Of a stretch of 64,000 nt of DNA, positions 37,770-50,245 are shown piece after piece. Location: NCBI RefSeq assembly GCF_017591425.1, contig NW_024465885.1:45193001-45257000 (forward strand). The letters run 5' to 3'. Under the pieces are notes generated by a model. It made no database searches, was not told where the DNA came from, and saw only the letters and a program-made list of their open reading frames with translations. This DNA comes from Ochotona curzoniae. Taxonomy: Eukaryota; Chordata; Mammalia; Lagomorpha; Ochotonidae. Within the stretch, counting starts at the first letter, position 1. Every line of letters starts with the position of its first letter. The position numbers and the translations under genes are program-made.

Positions 37770-38375
37770 ATGCTGAGAGCAAACTTGCAGGTAGTTCCTG
37801 GGCTGACAGCTTCATTCAGGCACCAGGCTGACTTTTACCTCCTGCTGTTAACAGGAGCTGGGAGCAGCCACCAGCTGGCAAGTGGCTACTTGCCTGGCCT
37901 GCCCTCTTCCCTCTTCCTGGTGACACTGGGAAGGAACATTCTCTGTATCCTGAGAAACCAAGACCCTCCCCGCTCCCCATTCACCCTGGTCACCAGACCA
38001 AAGGCCCAGGTCTTGAGCAGGGTGTACAGGCCACACAACTTCAGTTACAGGGAGAGGGAAGAGAAGGTGTCGTTCCTTCCCCAGGAAATGCCACAACCTT
38101 CTCTGCTCAAAGTCTTCCCCAGACTTCCTCCAGAGGCCAACCCTAACCCTGAGCCTTGGGGCTCAGGAAGCCTGGCAGGTGTGCTCAACTTCCTGGCTCC
38201 TCTCTCACTCTGTTACACAGGCTTTGGGAACGCTGCCTTTTCAATAAACTGCACTCTCCCCTCCTTCCAGTGGCCCAGCAGTTCCTGTGCTGTGCCGTGG
38301 AAGGCCTCCCGGGTGTCGGAGCAAAGCAGATCCAGCAAGAGAATTCTGCCCCACGCACGCCCTGTGGTTGGTTGA
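37770..38375 (+). other. Longest open frame in the window (201 codons), probably not a gene
   Basis: This plus-strand frame opens with ATG at 37770 and stays open for 201 codons, antisense to RUNX1 in intron 5. The translation shows no recognised domain, signal peptide or membrane segment and is moderately Pro/Ser/Leu-rich, as expected of GC-rich DNA with few stops. No start context, splicing or polyadenylation evidence is seen. Chance is the best explanation. Confidence 0.12.
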
Positions 38376-38439
38376 TCTCTCTTCCCCACCCCCTCCTCTA
38401 AAAAAAATTTTTTTTGTAACCACTTCTGCTTTCTTCATT

Positions 38440-38640
38440 TTTCTTTGCAGCTGAGAGATATAGTAAAACTACTGTATGGGAGTTTTGAAAGCAGGGCCTC
38501 CGAGAGCTTTCCAAACGCCATACAAGCCGGTTATTCTCTGCCTTGTTTTCTTTGGCTGTGAGTTGGTAGCCCAGAGTGAGTCAAACAGTATTAACTTTCA
38601 ATAGGGAAGCGGTGTGGTCAACCGAAGCTGTTTGCGGCTA
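38440..38640. promoter_or_regulatory. Candidate intronic regulatory element with RUNX-like sites
   Basis: A repeat-free stretch with a TGTGGTC RUNX-type motif (about 38614), a nearby TTTGCGGC RUNX-like motif, a TGAGTCA AP-1 site (about 38576) and CAGCTG E-box (38449). Blood enhancers often combine such motifs, but only short motifs are seen here. Confidence 0.25.
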
Positions 38641-38854
38641 GATCGTGAAGATAGGTAGGGCAGGTACTGAAGAACAGCCCATAATACTTGGAGGAGGCAG
38701 AGCGGGGAGGCAGCCCCAGCTCAGGACCACTCTGACAATCAACACGAGTCACACCGGTTCTCTTTCTCCTTGGCCGAGGAATTAACACCAAGCTCCCTTT
38801 GGGAAGCTGGCCACACTGGGGCTTGGACAATCGAGGCACTTTGTGGATTTCAGG

Positions 38855-38857
<3 letters not shown>

Positions 38858-38897
<40 letters not shown>
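38858..38897 (+). repeat. (GT)n microsatellite
   Basis: About 20 GT units, ending in GTGATG. Confidence 0.96.
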
Positions 38898-38898
<1 letters not shown>

Positions 38899-39679
38899 TG
38901 TTGTCCAAGTCATGGAAAATTGGGTTAGCACGATTTCCCCGAATGAAGCATGGAGCAATGTGGGGCTGACGGGGTGGGGGCTTTATTCTCGTTCCCCAGC
39001 CTGGGCCAAGAGTCCATTCCCAGCTTGCTCAGTCTCCCCACCCGCGGCTGACCACAGTGCCCTGGTTCCGACAGCACACTGGCTACTTGCAGGAGGTGAG
39101 ACGGACCTCACAAATCACTGAGCCTGCATTTCTGCCCCAGGCCCCTGCACCTTGCCCCCTCCGAGGTGGTCTGAAGCTGCTCCCTGTGTCTCCCACAGCC
39201 AGGCAGGGCCAGAGGCCACGCGTGGGTTCCCTGGCCTGCGTTCTTCCATAGGGCCGGCCTCTCCCTTGCCCAGGGCTCAGGATTCTTTTTTAGAGTTCAA
39301 CAGAGCAGCTCCGGAGCATGGCCCAGCCCTCAAGACTCAAATTTCAGCACTTTCCAGTTCTTTCTCCCTGCACTTGGCTACCACTGTATGCTGAGTCCGG
39401 CAGAATAAGCTAAGAAATAGACCGTGTTCCTCTAAATTTGCTCCCCACAGTGACTGTCAGCAGGGGAACCGGACCCTGAGCAGCCCTGGGCCCCTAGCAG
39501 CTGCAGCTTGGGACTGGTCTGAAGAAACCAGCACGAAATCTCCACGGTGTAGCATTTCGCCTTGCTGAAATCTAATCCAGAAATCTTGGGCGAGCAGCAT
39601 GTATAAAAAGCCATGGGTGTGGGGGTGGAATGGGCGGGCGTGGTGGAGGGCTGAAGCACCCTGATCTTGCGTGGGTCGG

Positions 39680-39940
39680 GTCTGACATTCCCCTGAAACT
39701 TCCGGCTTTGTGAAAGTTTCTTGGGAAGTAACGGAAAAAACTACAACGTTTTAGAAGAACAGTTAGGTTTTGAAAAGGAAAATTCCATTCATGTCAAACT
39801 CTATTTTCAGTTGCTTAATTTTCTAAAGTTTCTCAAGTTCTGACAGTCTGAAGATGTAGGCAAGAAAATGTTCAGATATTCTACTGGCAATGATAAAATT
39901 TTTCTAAGTATGGAATAATAATAGTGGTGGCTGATTTAAA
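39680..39940. promoter_or_regulatory. Candidate intronic element with ETS and MYB motifs
   Basis: Repeat-free and AT-rich. It contains an ACTTCCGG ETS site (about 39698), a TAACGG MYB-type site (about 39729) and a CAGTTG motif (about 39810). No conservation data; listed as a low-confidence candidate. Confidence 0.22.
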
Positions 39941-40608
39941 TTGTCTTTTTTTTCCCTCTGCAATTTTCTTTTCACCAATCCTGAAAGACACAAGGAGATG
40001 AAAGCTACCTTCAAGAAACCGATAATTGCTTGAAGATCCCTATGATTTCCATATAATACACATGAAACAATAATAGATATTCCTGTTATTATTACCAACC
40101 ATCTAAATAGCTATTATACTTCCATTACCTAACGGATAGACAATTAAAAAAAAAAAATCCGAAAAACATCACCTCAATTCATCCAAAACAGCCCCGATGC
40201 AATAGACAGGGCTCCCACAATTATTCCCATCTTATAAACGGCCCCATGGAAGCTTCTAGTCACAAGGTGCTCAGTGCGTGGTTCAGACACAGCTACGTTT
40301 TCATAAGATCCTATCTGCATCTAGGGGAACAAAACGGCAGGAAAGGCAGTATGGGCAACCAGTCCATGAGTCAACAGGGGAAGCGGCCCCTGAGGCCAGC
40401 TCAGCACCTGGGCATTTGGAGTTAAAACAGGTAGAGTGGAAGGAAAGCAAGAGAAGAGAAGCTTTGATTATATAGATTCCCGAATACCCCATTGGCCAGG
40501 ATTTTTTTTTTCCTTTTTTCACCAAACTTGGACATGACAAATATGGGGTCCCCACTTGGACAGAATTCCATCTGCTTCCCCTTGGCAAAGGCTGTGGGAT
40601 GAGCAAAG

Positions 40609-40678
40609 GACCTGGCTGTGTCGTAACATGAGACCTGGCTTATGTCGTGGCGTGAGACCTGGCTGTGTCGTGGTGTGA
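40609..40678 (+). repeat. Three-copy tandem repeat, unit 23-24 bp
   Basis: Units at 40609-40631, 40632-40655 and 40656-40678 all start GACCTGGCT and end in a TGA. Each carries a TGTCGT core; the second has an extra base. Copies two and three carry CGTGGCG and CGTGGTG variants. Not part of a SINE. Confidence 0.88.
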
Positions 40679-40829
40679 CAGCCAAGCCCCGCTTGCCCAC
40701 ATGGATCACATCTGTGGGCCCAGACAATTCTTTTTAGTTTTTGCAGCTATTGAGAAAAAAAAAATGTGCTGTACTGAACATACACAGAATTTATTTTTGC
40801 TCACCCCTCTTGCAAGCACTAGGTCATCC

Positions 40830-41121
40830 TATTATTTATTTATTAAAGAGAGGTAGAAAGAGAGAGCAAGAGAAGGAGGAGAGAAAGGCAGAGACCTCTC
40901 AAAATGCTGGTTCACTCCCCCAGATGTCCTCGACAGCTAGGGTGGAGTTAGGCCTAAACCATGGGCTGGGAACTCAACCCATGGTTCCCAAGCCAGTGAC
41001 AGGGACTCAGCTTGGAGCCGCCACCTGCTGCTTCCCAGGATATAAAGTGGTAAGCAGCCTTAGAACCTGTGATGTGTGTACCCAAGTGCGTCTTAACCAC
41101 CAAGTCAACATGCCCACTCCA
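40830..41121 (-). mobile_element. CSINE, diverged
   Basis: On the minus strand: head GGAGTGGGCATGTTGACTTGGTGGTTAAG, GGTACACACATCACAGG, GGAAGCAGCAGGTGGCGGCTCC, GGGGGAGTGAACCAGC, a CT-rich tract and an AATAAATAAATAAT tail. Confidence 0.86.
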
Positions 41122-41274
41122 TGCTATTTTAAGTGAGGGACTTGAACATCCTGTGATGTTGACATCCTCTGGTGGGGAGGGGTATCTGGGAACCAAGCCC
41201 CAGTGGCTACAGCGGGACAAGGCTTGGGAAGATTCGTGTGGTCAAGGGGAGCCAAGGGCCATCTGCCACCACGG

Positions 41275-41425
41275 CAGGCTGCTTCTGGGATTTGTCTCAC
41301 TGAATCCTCACATCCATAGCAGAGTGGGACCCATTCTACAGATGGGGAAGATGTGACACGCAGCTACTAAATCACACAGATGAGGCTGCAGGCCAAGCCT
41401 CTAGGCCTCAAATTCCTCCCCTCCC
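41275..41425 (-). mobile_element. Possible MIR fragment
   Basis: In reverse orientation: CTCACTGAATCCTCACA, CCCATTCTACAGATGGGGAAG and AAATCACACAGATGAGGCTGC match the complement of the MIR 3' half (TGAGGATTAAATGAG, CTCATCTGTAAAATGGG, AGCTGTGTGACC). Confidence 0.5.
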
Positions 41426-42355
41426 GCTCTCCAGCACTTGGTGGCTATTGTAGGTCTGGATTCTGGGACGTAAGCAATGCCAGAGAGAAGCAAAGGAAGG
41501 ATCCCTGTGTTTCCTCTTGGCTCTTCAACATGAATGAAGTGGAAATATCATAAAACCACTCAGTGGTAAGTAAAAAAACAGTGATACCAGGAACAAATAC
41601 AGAAAGGGCCATAAATTTATATAGTACCTAAGAACTCACTTCTTCCAAATGTTGACTTTTCATCTCAAATGACCAGAAGATGGCTTCTAAGTCGTGGTAA
41701 ACAAAAGCAGAAAGAAAAAATCAAACAAACAAATAGAATATCAGATGTTCAACGTTTCAGGACAGGAAAGTACACTGAAAGATTTCGAGAACAGTCTGGC
41801 TTTTAGTCAATATTTGCTTTAATGGAACCTGAGTATATGTAAATCTTGGAAGTCCCAAAGTAATGTATTGCCATTAACTTTCTTTATTGGGGTCCAGGGA
41901 CTTGGCAGATTAACTCCATTGTGTTACTTTAAAAAAGGCAAACAGAAAGGAGCTTTGCTTTGGGTACTTCAATGGCTTTTTTTTTTCCTCCTGGCCTTAG
42001 CTTTCACCTATGGATATGGATCCAGAACACTTGGCAACTGACTACCTGAATTATGTTGGTGACACTGTAAAAGTCCCAAGCACAAGGTGATGGCGATCAT
42101 ATTATGAAAAAGGCATTTCCCATCCAACTTGGTGTCAGCGTCTTGCCACACGTCTGATCACACAACTGTGACAGTCATGGATTACAACCTACTTTATTTC
42201 TTCCGCATTTCAACATTTAATGCTGTCACAGCAAAAGAAAACAAAAAAGCTTTTAAAAAACACAGAACAGGGGAATGAAGAAATGGCAAACTAGTTAAAG
42301 CTAACAGACACAGAATCAGCGTGTGCATGTAGCTTTGACTTGCTTAGTGTAGAAA

Positions 42356-42358
<3 letters not shown>

Positions 42359-42389
<31 letters not shown>
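42359..42389 (+). repeat. (GT)n microsatellite
   Basis: About 15 GT units. Confidence 0.95.
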
Positions 42390-42390
<1 letters not shown>

Positions 42391-44084
42391 TACTGGCAGT
42401 TTTGAGAGACTGGGTCTTTCAAATGTTAACTAATTCCCTTGTGAACCACAAGGCTTGCTGGGAAAACCCTGAACCTGTGAGAAACTTCAAGGAGAGATTT
42501 CTTCCCAAACAGAAAGTGACTAAGGAATGAAAAAAAAAAAATCATGATTTCGCTCAAAAGTGGAGAAGTAGACGTGGTATAACAGGCCATGATGCTGTGA
42601 CCCCAACTGTCATCCAGCAGCCAGCAGTGGCTTCACCTTCTCACGTGGGAGAGACACACGTGGCCACCACCCAAGTAGCCCAGGCAGGGCAGCCCCGTCG
42701 GCCTCAGGGCACACAGACAGTGGACACAGGAAATCTTCAGTGGGTTTCTGAAACTCAAAGGGTGGCGGCCCATGTTTCCCTGCATGCGGATCTTGGCTGC
42801 GGCTAAGCAGTAGTTTATTATGCGTTTACACAGTAGCTCCCACATCCATGACTCAACTGGTTTTAGCCAAAAACAATTGTAAAAAAAAAAAAGTCACAAA
42901 CTTTTTCTTGTAGTTCTTCTCTATCCAGGGTACAACTGCGTACAACTGCTTATACTCCATGCAGCCCACCAGAGCGTGTGTGGCTTCTATGCAAATGCTG
43001 CATTCACGGAGTTCTGTATCCATGAGCGTTCTAGAATCCATCCCTTTCTGGCACCGAGGGGTGACTACTCTGTGCTCCATTATTTTCCCTGTGGAGAGGC
43101 TGCCTCATTCGGCCATCACACTGGGTGCCTACTCCGTAGGTACGGATGGAATCCACAGCTGGTAAGGGATAGTCAGATGAGAGCTCTGACCACGAGTGAC
43201 CCTGCCACATTCCTGGGCACTTGTGTAGGAGAGTGGCACAGGTCCTTCTGGGACTGTCACATGCAAGCTGAACAGGCACCACAGGCAAGATCTTGGGCAC
43301 TGAGTTTTTCCCTCCTCCCACTTCCCAAGTTTTTCACAAAGTGCAACATTTAGGGGCAAGGCCATTGTACCCATTAGGGGCTTAGGAACCATGCCCAGAT
43401 TCTTTCAAGGGCCCTGTAAATAATGCCAGGAAAGAAATTTTACTGGTTCTAAATACAAAACAGAAATTGGAAAAAAAAATCAAAATGTATAAATGTTTAA
43501 TTAAATGTCAAAAAAAGCAACCTTATGGCAACTTCATGAATTTTTAAATTTAGGATTCTCAAAGCTCCTTTGTTTTTTCAGTTACAAAAGTATTCCAAAG
43601 TTCAACATGGGCAGTGACTGACCTCTTCCCAGAACATGTTCTGAGCCAGGTGTTGGTCTAAGCACTTCACAAGGCTGTCACATTTGGCCTCACAGCTTCA
43701 TGATGCTAGCAGGCCACTGTCCATATATCAGAGGTTCAACCAGACCAGTATTCCTGCAGGCATCAGTGTATCCACAAGGTACCTAGTGCTGATGTGGGGA
43801 CTTCACCTTTGTTGTAATCACAAGTTGATGGCAGAGAAATCAGGGCCACAGTAAATTAAATAAGCTAGTCATGGCCAGAACTTTTTTTTTTTTAATCTAA
43901 CTATAGCACCCTTTCAAAAACTCACAACAAAAAAGAATCCCTAACATACAAGCTGGGCACACATGGATTTGTCTAATGTGATGCAGGGTGGCCCAGGAAA
44001 GGAGCTCAGGGACCTTGGGGAACCTGAATTGTTTTGCTGACAATCTTTTGTTACCCCCTTTGAGTGGGAATTAATTTAGAGATT

Positions 44085-44235
44085 ATCTTGTTCCATTGCC
44101 TGGTTCGGCAGAAGAGGAAAATGAGGACTAAAGTGCTAAAGATAATTGCCCGAGTTCACACCCACAGGGCTGGTGGCGCCAATGTGAAAACCCAGGTCCC
44201 CAGGTTCATGATCCAGAAATCTCTCTACATGTTTG
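44085..44235 (-). mobile_element. MIR fragment
   Basis: CAGAAGAGGAAAATGAGGAC, TTGCCCGAGTTCACACCCACAGGGC and GAAAACCCAGGTCCCCAGG are the complement of the MIR core order. Confidence 0.62.
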
Positions 44236-45639
44236 AAGCTTAAGAAACGGAAGCCTAAATGCAGACAGGATTTTTTTTTCTTCTTTAGCACATCACATAA
44301 TAAATGCTAACAAGGACCAAGATATATTAATTTAGATCTCAGCTGCAGTGCCGTGGCATTCAAAACAATGACAAGATTTTGCTACAGTTTGAACAGAAAA
44401 GGAAATCTAAAGTGACAGTTTAATTTCTACGACATGTCTCTCTGCTCCTTGCTGCCCCAACACTAAGAGTGTGCCTCGATCATTTATTTCTGCGTGTTCT
44501 CACTGGCACCTGGTAGCAATTCTCTTTCTCTGTTTTACAATGATACAAACATCAATCAATCAATCATAGGCAGGTTTTGCATAAGACAGGGCTGGGGACC
44601 AAGACTTGATTCCAAGATCCAAGGGATGAGCTCTTGCCACCCCTTCCCAGTCATTTCCCCTCTGACCTCACCCCGAGATCAAGGGTCAGGAAAATTCCTA
44701 CACATACACAATTTCTCTTCTTTGTTTACTTCAACGCTATACATGCTAAACAGAAGACTCACAACTGCTGGGAATATTTAGGTTTGACTATTACTAATGC
44801 TTTAAAAACTGCCTTGGCCAAGTCTTCAGGTAGATGGAGAGCTTAACACAGCACAAAATAAAGCAGCTGGGGACACATCCCTAAAGTCTCCGCCGTAGCC
44901 CCCAACGGGCCTTTCAGAACAGAGAGGAAGGCAGGGAAGTCAGGCCTTAGTCCTCCCATTTTACCTTCACATGGAAAGGAAAGGAAGAAAAGAGGGAGGG
45001 AGAGAAAATGTTTTTTCTTGGTGAATTATGATTTCATCTAGAAAGAGCTCAAGTTCAAAAGCTGGGATTTCAAGAATCCAATGGGAACAGGATTAAGTAC
45101 GCCCTCACTCAGGACCTGGAAGATGACTTGGAAGATGGACCACTGGACTGCGGACGGTTGAATACAAGCCTGAGGTCTCAGATCCAGGAAACCCTTTTGA
45201 AGTTGCAATAGTCAGTGGAAAGCCAAGAATGGCACATTGTCCCAGGATGCCATGCACATGAACCCCAGGACACCCTTTGCTTAGGGGTATCTGGACTCAG
45301 ATGTCTGCTCTGGTGATCACATCACTCACATATCCTACAGGCCAGTGCCAGAGAGAAAGGCTCATGTTGTGTATCGCCCATGGTTAAGGTTCCCATCAAA
45401 GCCAGGTTCCCTAGCTGACCCTGGTGACAGGTGCAAAAGCAACTGGCTGCACATGTGATCAGCATGTCCGTGGCTGGGTGCTAGGACCTTTCTGTAGCCT
45501 GGTTCAGGGAACATGCTGATTCTCTCCTGTCAGTTACAACCACGTCGGTATACCTCTTTGACTCCTCAAAGAGGATTATATGTGAAGCACCAATAAAAAA
45601 ATACTGGAATTAAAATACTATGAAGTTCAAACAGCAGTC

Positions 45640-45870
45640 AGTGCGGTTCTTAAACACAGATTCTGGTGCCTGTGGATTCCAGTGTTTGGACTGCTCCGCT
45701 TAAATTCTGGCTTCCCAGTTGTATGGCCTAGGGCCAGTTACTCAATTTCTTTTTGCTTCCTTATCAATTTTTTTACATGTTCTTTCAAAGATTACAGAAA
45801 TGACTATGCATGAGGCACCTTCAACAGTGTTGGATAAATGATTAACAGCATCTAATGCTAGCTGTCATTA
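45640..45870 (+). mobile_element. MIR, nearly full length
   Basis: It runs from GGTTCTTAAACACAGATTCTGG through TTAAATTCTGGCTTCCCAGTTGTATGGCC, GGCCAGTTACTCAATTTC, GCTTCCTTATCAA and GAGGCACCTTCAACAGTGTTGG to a GATAAATGATTAACAGC 3' end. Confidence 0.72.
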
Positions 45871-47705
45871 CTATCAGGCAATCGGATCACTGGGAGAAAA
45901 TGACATTTCAAAAAAGAACTAATATTACTCAGAAGGGCAGCCTATAAACACGCTGCTCATCTTGCACTTTTCTGATCATTATTTCAAGTATTTTGAAGTC
46001 CACTATCCGCCCAGGTGCTTGTCAGGCGTTTCTCACCAGGGACGATGCTGCTACCAATGCACTTACCCCTCCACATCTCTGGGTTCTGAACCCACAAATT
46101 CAAGCAATCACTGATGGAAAACACCCAGGAAAAACTGCACCTGTTCTGGACACTCGCAGGCTTTTGTTACTGTCATTACTCCTCAGACAACATCCTCTGA
46201 CAAGTAGTTACGTAGCAGCGACATTATGTATTATAAGCAGTGTAGAAGAGATTTGATCTCTACATGGGGATACGCATAGGCTAGAAGCATGAAGTACTCC
46301 AGTTGCTAGAAGAGCTTTGAGTAACCATGGATTTTGGTGTCCAAGGGACTCCAAATCCTGAAATTCTATATATGAGTGTGTATGGAGTAGGCATGCAATT
46401 TATGTTCAAAGTCACGGAAGAAATTTACATTCATATGACATAATCAAGTACTCAAAAAGCAACTGAATAATCAAGGGGCCCTCCTATGGGCCTATGTCAA
46501 CCGTAACTCATATTAGTCAACAAGAAGGCTGGTGGCCCAGAAAGTACACAGGTTTGCAAGAAATGACTCCATCTTTCTGTCTGTTACTGTGAATCTCAGG
46601 AGCCCAAGCACATCATTACCACTGCTGCAAAGTGTTCCTTTAGCCCAAAAGCAAAAAGCATTCCAGAAATGGTCAACGTTTGTTGCATGAGCTGTCTCAT
46701 GTTTCAGCTAGGTTTCTGCATGTTCTTAAATCAACAGGTCCCTGATGAGAAGAGACGGCTATGCAGTGTAAACCTGAGAGAGACCTTGGCCTCTAGGCTG
46801 CCGACAGTCCAAGAGGCCACTGTTCTCAGTCTTCTACCAAAACGTATCATCCCTTGGAGCACTGAACCAATTCACACTAGTTAAGCTAACATCCGTGCAG
46901 GACATGTTTGGTCCCTCTATATTATCAGTCAGCAAATTACAGACGCATGGGCTGACAGCTCGAGTTTTTCATTAGGTCCCCAGAAACACCAAAAAATACA
47001 TTAAAAACAACTCTGGAATATTTTCTTCAAAGCTTCTTATTGTTTATACTTAACCCTGTCTATTGCATGTCAACAAGCTTCCAAGCACTTCACCTACTAA
47101 TTGAATACAGATCCTTCACCGCTTCTTGCCCACACCAATCGGGAGCAACGAATGGTGCTCTTTTTCCCCACAACAAATTTAACTTTCCAATAATTAATAC
47201 TTTCTATATTGGTTTCAATTAAAAAATAATAAATCCCATGGAATATGGAAAAAGCATTTTTTTTGGCAGGCCAATGACTATAAAAGAGAAAATAACCATC
47301 TGAAATGAAAACTACTTTCAAATTCTCTTTGGAATACAGTTTGTGCTACAGTTTTATCATTGCCAAGAAGGATGATGAGGAGAGAAACGTCAAGTTACCC
47401 TAATGGCATGATCAACAAACTGGCTGGCAGCAGGTAGCATGCAGAGGTACCTGCTTAGCTATCTAAAGGACCAAGGGAAGGAGCTTGGTTTATCTATGGT
47501 CTCGTGCACGACTATTTCAGATTGCAGACATACCCGCCACGAAAGGCTACCATTTCTCCTTTCTAGACAGCTGTAGAGATGGACACGCATGAGCAGTCAT
47601 ACACGCCAACACCTCACTTCCAGGGCGGGTATTCTGAGGTCATAATCAGAGTTCACAATTGATGATGTACGAACAGTATGATATGGATGCAGAGATTAAT
47701 AAACA

Positions 47706-47733
47706 AATGGATGGATGGACATATGGATGGATA
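47706..47733 (+). repeat. (ATGG)n short tandem repeat
   Basis: ATGGATGGATGG, a short interruption, then ATGGATGG. Confidence 0.85.
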
Positions 47734-47796
47734 AGAGTCCAGTACTTGATGTCAAGAACTCCTCATCCTATTTCTGGTTTCATCAAAAACTATCTT

Positions 47797-48104
47797 TTTA
47801 AAAAAGATTTCTTTGTAATTATTTTGTAGCTAAAGTTACAGGGAGAGAGAGCTAGAAAGGGATTGATTTATCTCTAGACGGCCACAATGGCCTTGGCTGG
47901 GCCAGGCAGAATACAGGAGCCTGGAGCTTCATCTGGGTCTCCCCTATGGGTGCAGGGGCCCAAGAATTGGGACAATCCTCTGCTGTTTTCCCAGGAACGT
48001 AAACAGAGAGTTGGATGGGAAGTAGAGCAGCTGGCACTCAATCTACACTCATAGAGCATGCCAGCATTTCAGGTGGTGGATTAACCCCTTTTACCATAAC
48101 ACAG
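47797..48104 (-). mobile_element. CSINE, diverged
   Basis: On the minus strand: head TTATGGTAAAAGGGGTTAATCC, GAGTGTAGATTGAGTGCCAGC, TACTTCCCATCCAACTCTC, CCCAATTCTTGGGCCCCTGC, GGCCATTGTGGCCG, and an A-rich tail near 47800. Confidence 0.84.
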
Positions 48105-48482
48105 GTCCAACAACAATCTCTTTACAATCCAGGAAAATTGTTCTATTTCTTTCCAACTGTTCTCCCTTATTTAGGTGGCATCTGTCCCCAAAACTCTCTC
48201 AGATCCCTTCCAGTTTTCATAGTCTTTGATTTAGTAAAATTAATGGACGCTGCAATGCCAACACCATTTTTGCTGGAATCATCTGGAATCCACAGCACTA
48301 TAAATATAAAAGAGACTTGGGAGGTCTTGTTAGTTCAGGGATTTCTGAACTTGTGTGGATATCCTGATTCTCCTGCAGGGTCCTCCTGCAGCATTACATG
48401 GGCAAGCAATTATGAGCAAGAAGAAGTGCCTGTCTCAAGAATTAATAACTTCAGGGAAGAGCTACACCAGCATGAACAGCAG

Positions 48483-48745
48483 GGTGGATGCTCAGCCTTG
48501 TGGTTAAGGTTGAGATGCCCACATTCCCACAGCTGAGTGTCCCAGGAACGCTCCAGCTTCCGGCTGATGTGGATCCCGGGAGGCAACAATTGTCAGTTCA
48601 AGTAATTAGACCTCTGCCAGCCATGAGGAAAACCTGGATGAAGCGCCTGGCCCCTAGCTTCAGCCTGACACAGCGCAGGCCAAGGCAAGCATTTGGGGAG
48701 TGAACCAGAAGACCTCTTTCTGTCTCCCAAATAATTAAATAAAAC
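48483..48745 (+). mobile_element. CSINE, internally deleted
   Basis: The head GGTGGATGCTCAGCCTTGTGGTTAAGG, GATGCCCACATTCCCACAGC, CTAGCTTCAGCCTGACACAGC, GCATTTGGGGAGTGAACCAGAAGACC and a CCCAAATAATTAAATAAAAC tail. An (AG)n run follows at 48760-48779. Confidence 0.84.
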
Positions 48746-48759
48746 AAAATAATAAGAGG

Positions 48760-48779
48760 AAGAGAGAGAGAGAGAGAGA
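48760..48779 (+). repeat. (AG)n run
   Basis: About nine AG units just after the SINE tail. Confidence 0.9.
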
Positions 48780-49749
48780 AACGCTAGTCCACCCTAGCCT
48801 CACAGAGTAAACAGAGAAGTCAGCATTGCCCAAGTCTCCCCAGGAGTCTGTGTGTATTTTGCCTTTTCTAAAAGTCTCTTGTGAAATATGAGACTCTCTA
48901 CCTGAGGCTATTCCGTCTCTTTATATCATACTTATTTCTGCTCAGTTAACTTTTCCCTAGACTCCAAATTCCACTTGGCAGGAAAGACTGCTTAAAAACA
49001 GGTGCCTCTTTGGAGCCACTCTCTTCTGTCTGTTCTAGGGGCCCTTCTCTGAAAGGGCTATTTTCTTAAGTCATAAAACAGCAGGGGCAGAATAAACTGT
49101 GTATACAGGCAGGCTGTTAGTCACTTCGCCCTGCTTCCCTGCTCTATCTGCCAATCCTTAAAAGTCAGAGCAGCCACCCCGTGCTTTCTGAAGCCCCATC
49201 AACCCATCAACCCGGTACAGGAGATGCTGAGGAGAGCAACAGAGCGGGAATCTCAAGGGGTCAGGTGCTTTACGCTGCTTCCACAGCCAGGTGAGCTAGG
49301 TGTGAAAACAGGGTACCCTATTTCCAGAGGCAGAGATTCCCGCCTCCTGGGTGAGCCTCTCCTTCAATTTGACAACATCCTTGCACCTCGCTGCAAGCCT
49401 GCACCTTGCTGGAATTGAACCCTGCTTCCTCTGTGGTCCTCAGAGCAGAGCAAAGGGCACCTGGTGTTTATGCTGTGCCTCAGGCAGGGTCACTGTCAGT
49501 CTTTAGCATCTCCCCCATCACTGCTCTGGCCAACCAGCAAATGCCCAAGGGGTTCCTGCGTTCTATGATAACTGTGGGATCCTGTCCCCATGGTCTGCTG
49601 CACATGCACAGGAAGAACCAGCAGATGTTACAAGTTGTACAGCAACCCAACTTTGAGGACAGAAAGAAATATTCAGTGGACTTAAGCAGAAAAAGCCTGG
49701 GCCCCGTACTGTCTGTGATGCTGGCATCCTCTGTGAACATTTGTTCATT

Positions 49750-50021
49750 TGGTGTTGGCATCCTCTGAGTACACTGGTTCAAGACCTGGCTGCTCCATTT
49801 CTTATCTGGCTGCCAGCTAAGACAGCCGCTGATGGCCCAAGTACTTAGACTCTGGCCACCCATATGGGACACCCAAATGGATTTCCTGGCTCCTGGCTTA
49901 AGCCTGCCCCAGCCCTAGTCACCGTAGTCATTTGGGGCATGAACCAGCAGGTGGAAGACTATCTCCCCCTCTCTTTAACTTTGCCTCTCATATAACTGAA
50001 TATATCTTAAAAAAAAAAAAG
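49750..50021 (+). mobile_element. CSINE, 5' head degraded
   Basis: TGGTTCAAGACCTGGCTGCTCC, GCCCAAGTACTTAGACTC, CCACCCATATGGGACACCC, CATTTGGGGCATGAACCAGCAGG and a CTCATATAACTGAATATATC-poly(A) tail. Confidence 0.84.
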
Positions 50022-50140
50022 AAAATGAAAACCTGAAAATGGGTCCTCAGTGGAGGCATGAGACACAAAGTGAAGGGTGTCTTAAGCCCAGTGAATGGTG
50101 GCAAGGGCACCCTAGGAAGGCAGGAAGTTCATTTGGAGAC

Positions 50141-50169
50141 GAATGAATGAATGAATGAATGAATGAATA
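50141..50169 (+). repeat. (GAAT)n microsatellite
   Basis: About seven perfect GAAT units. Confidence 0.93.
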
Positions 50170-50204
50170 AAATGTCAGTGCCAAAAACAGTGTATTTGTC
50201 AATT

Positions 50205-50245
50205 GTATAATCGCATTTTCCATGAACTTTCTGAAGCCCTTCCAC
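50205..50245. mobile_element. End fragment of the short inverted-repeat element
   Basis: CGCATTTTCCATGAACTTTC followed by TGAAGCCC is the terminal motif seen in the elements at 21431 and 33744. Only this end is recognisable. Confidence 0.45.

Noticed and set aside
48015..48536. 173-codon plus-strand open frame
   Set aside because: It runs through parts of two SINEs on opposite strands, so it is a composite of repeats rather than a gene.
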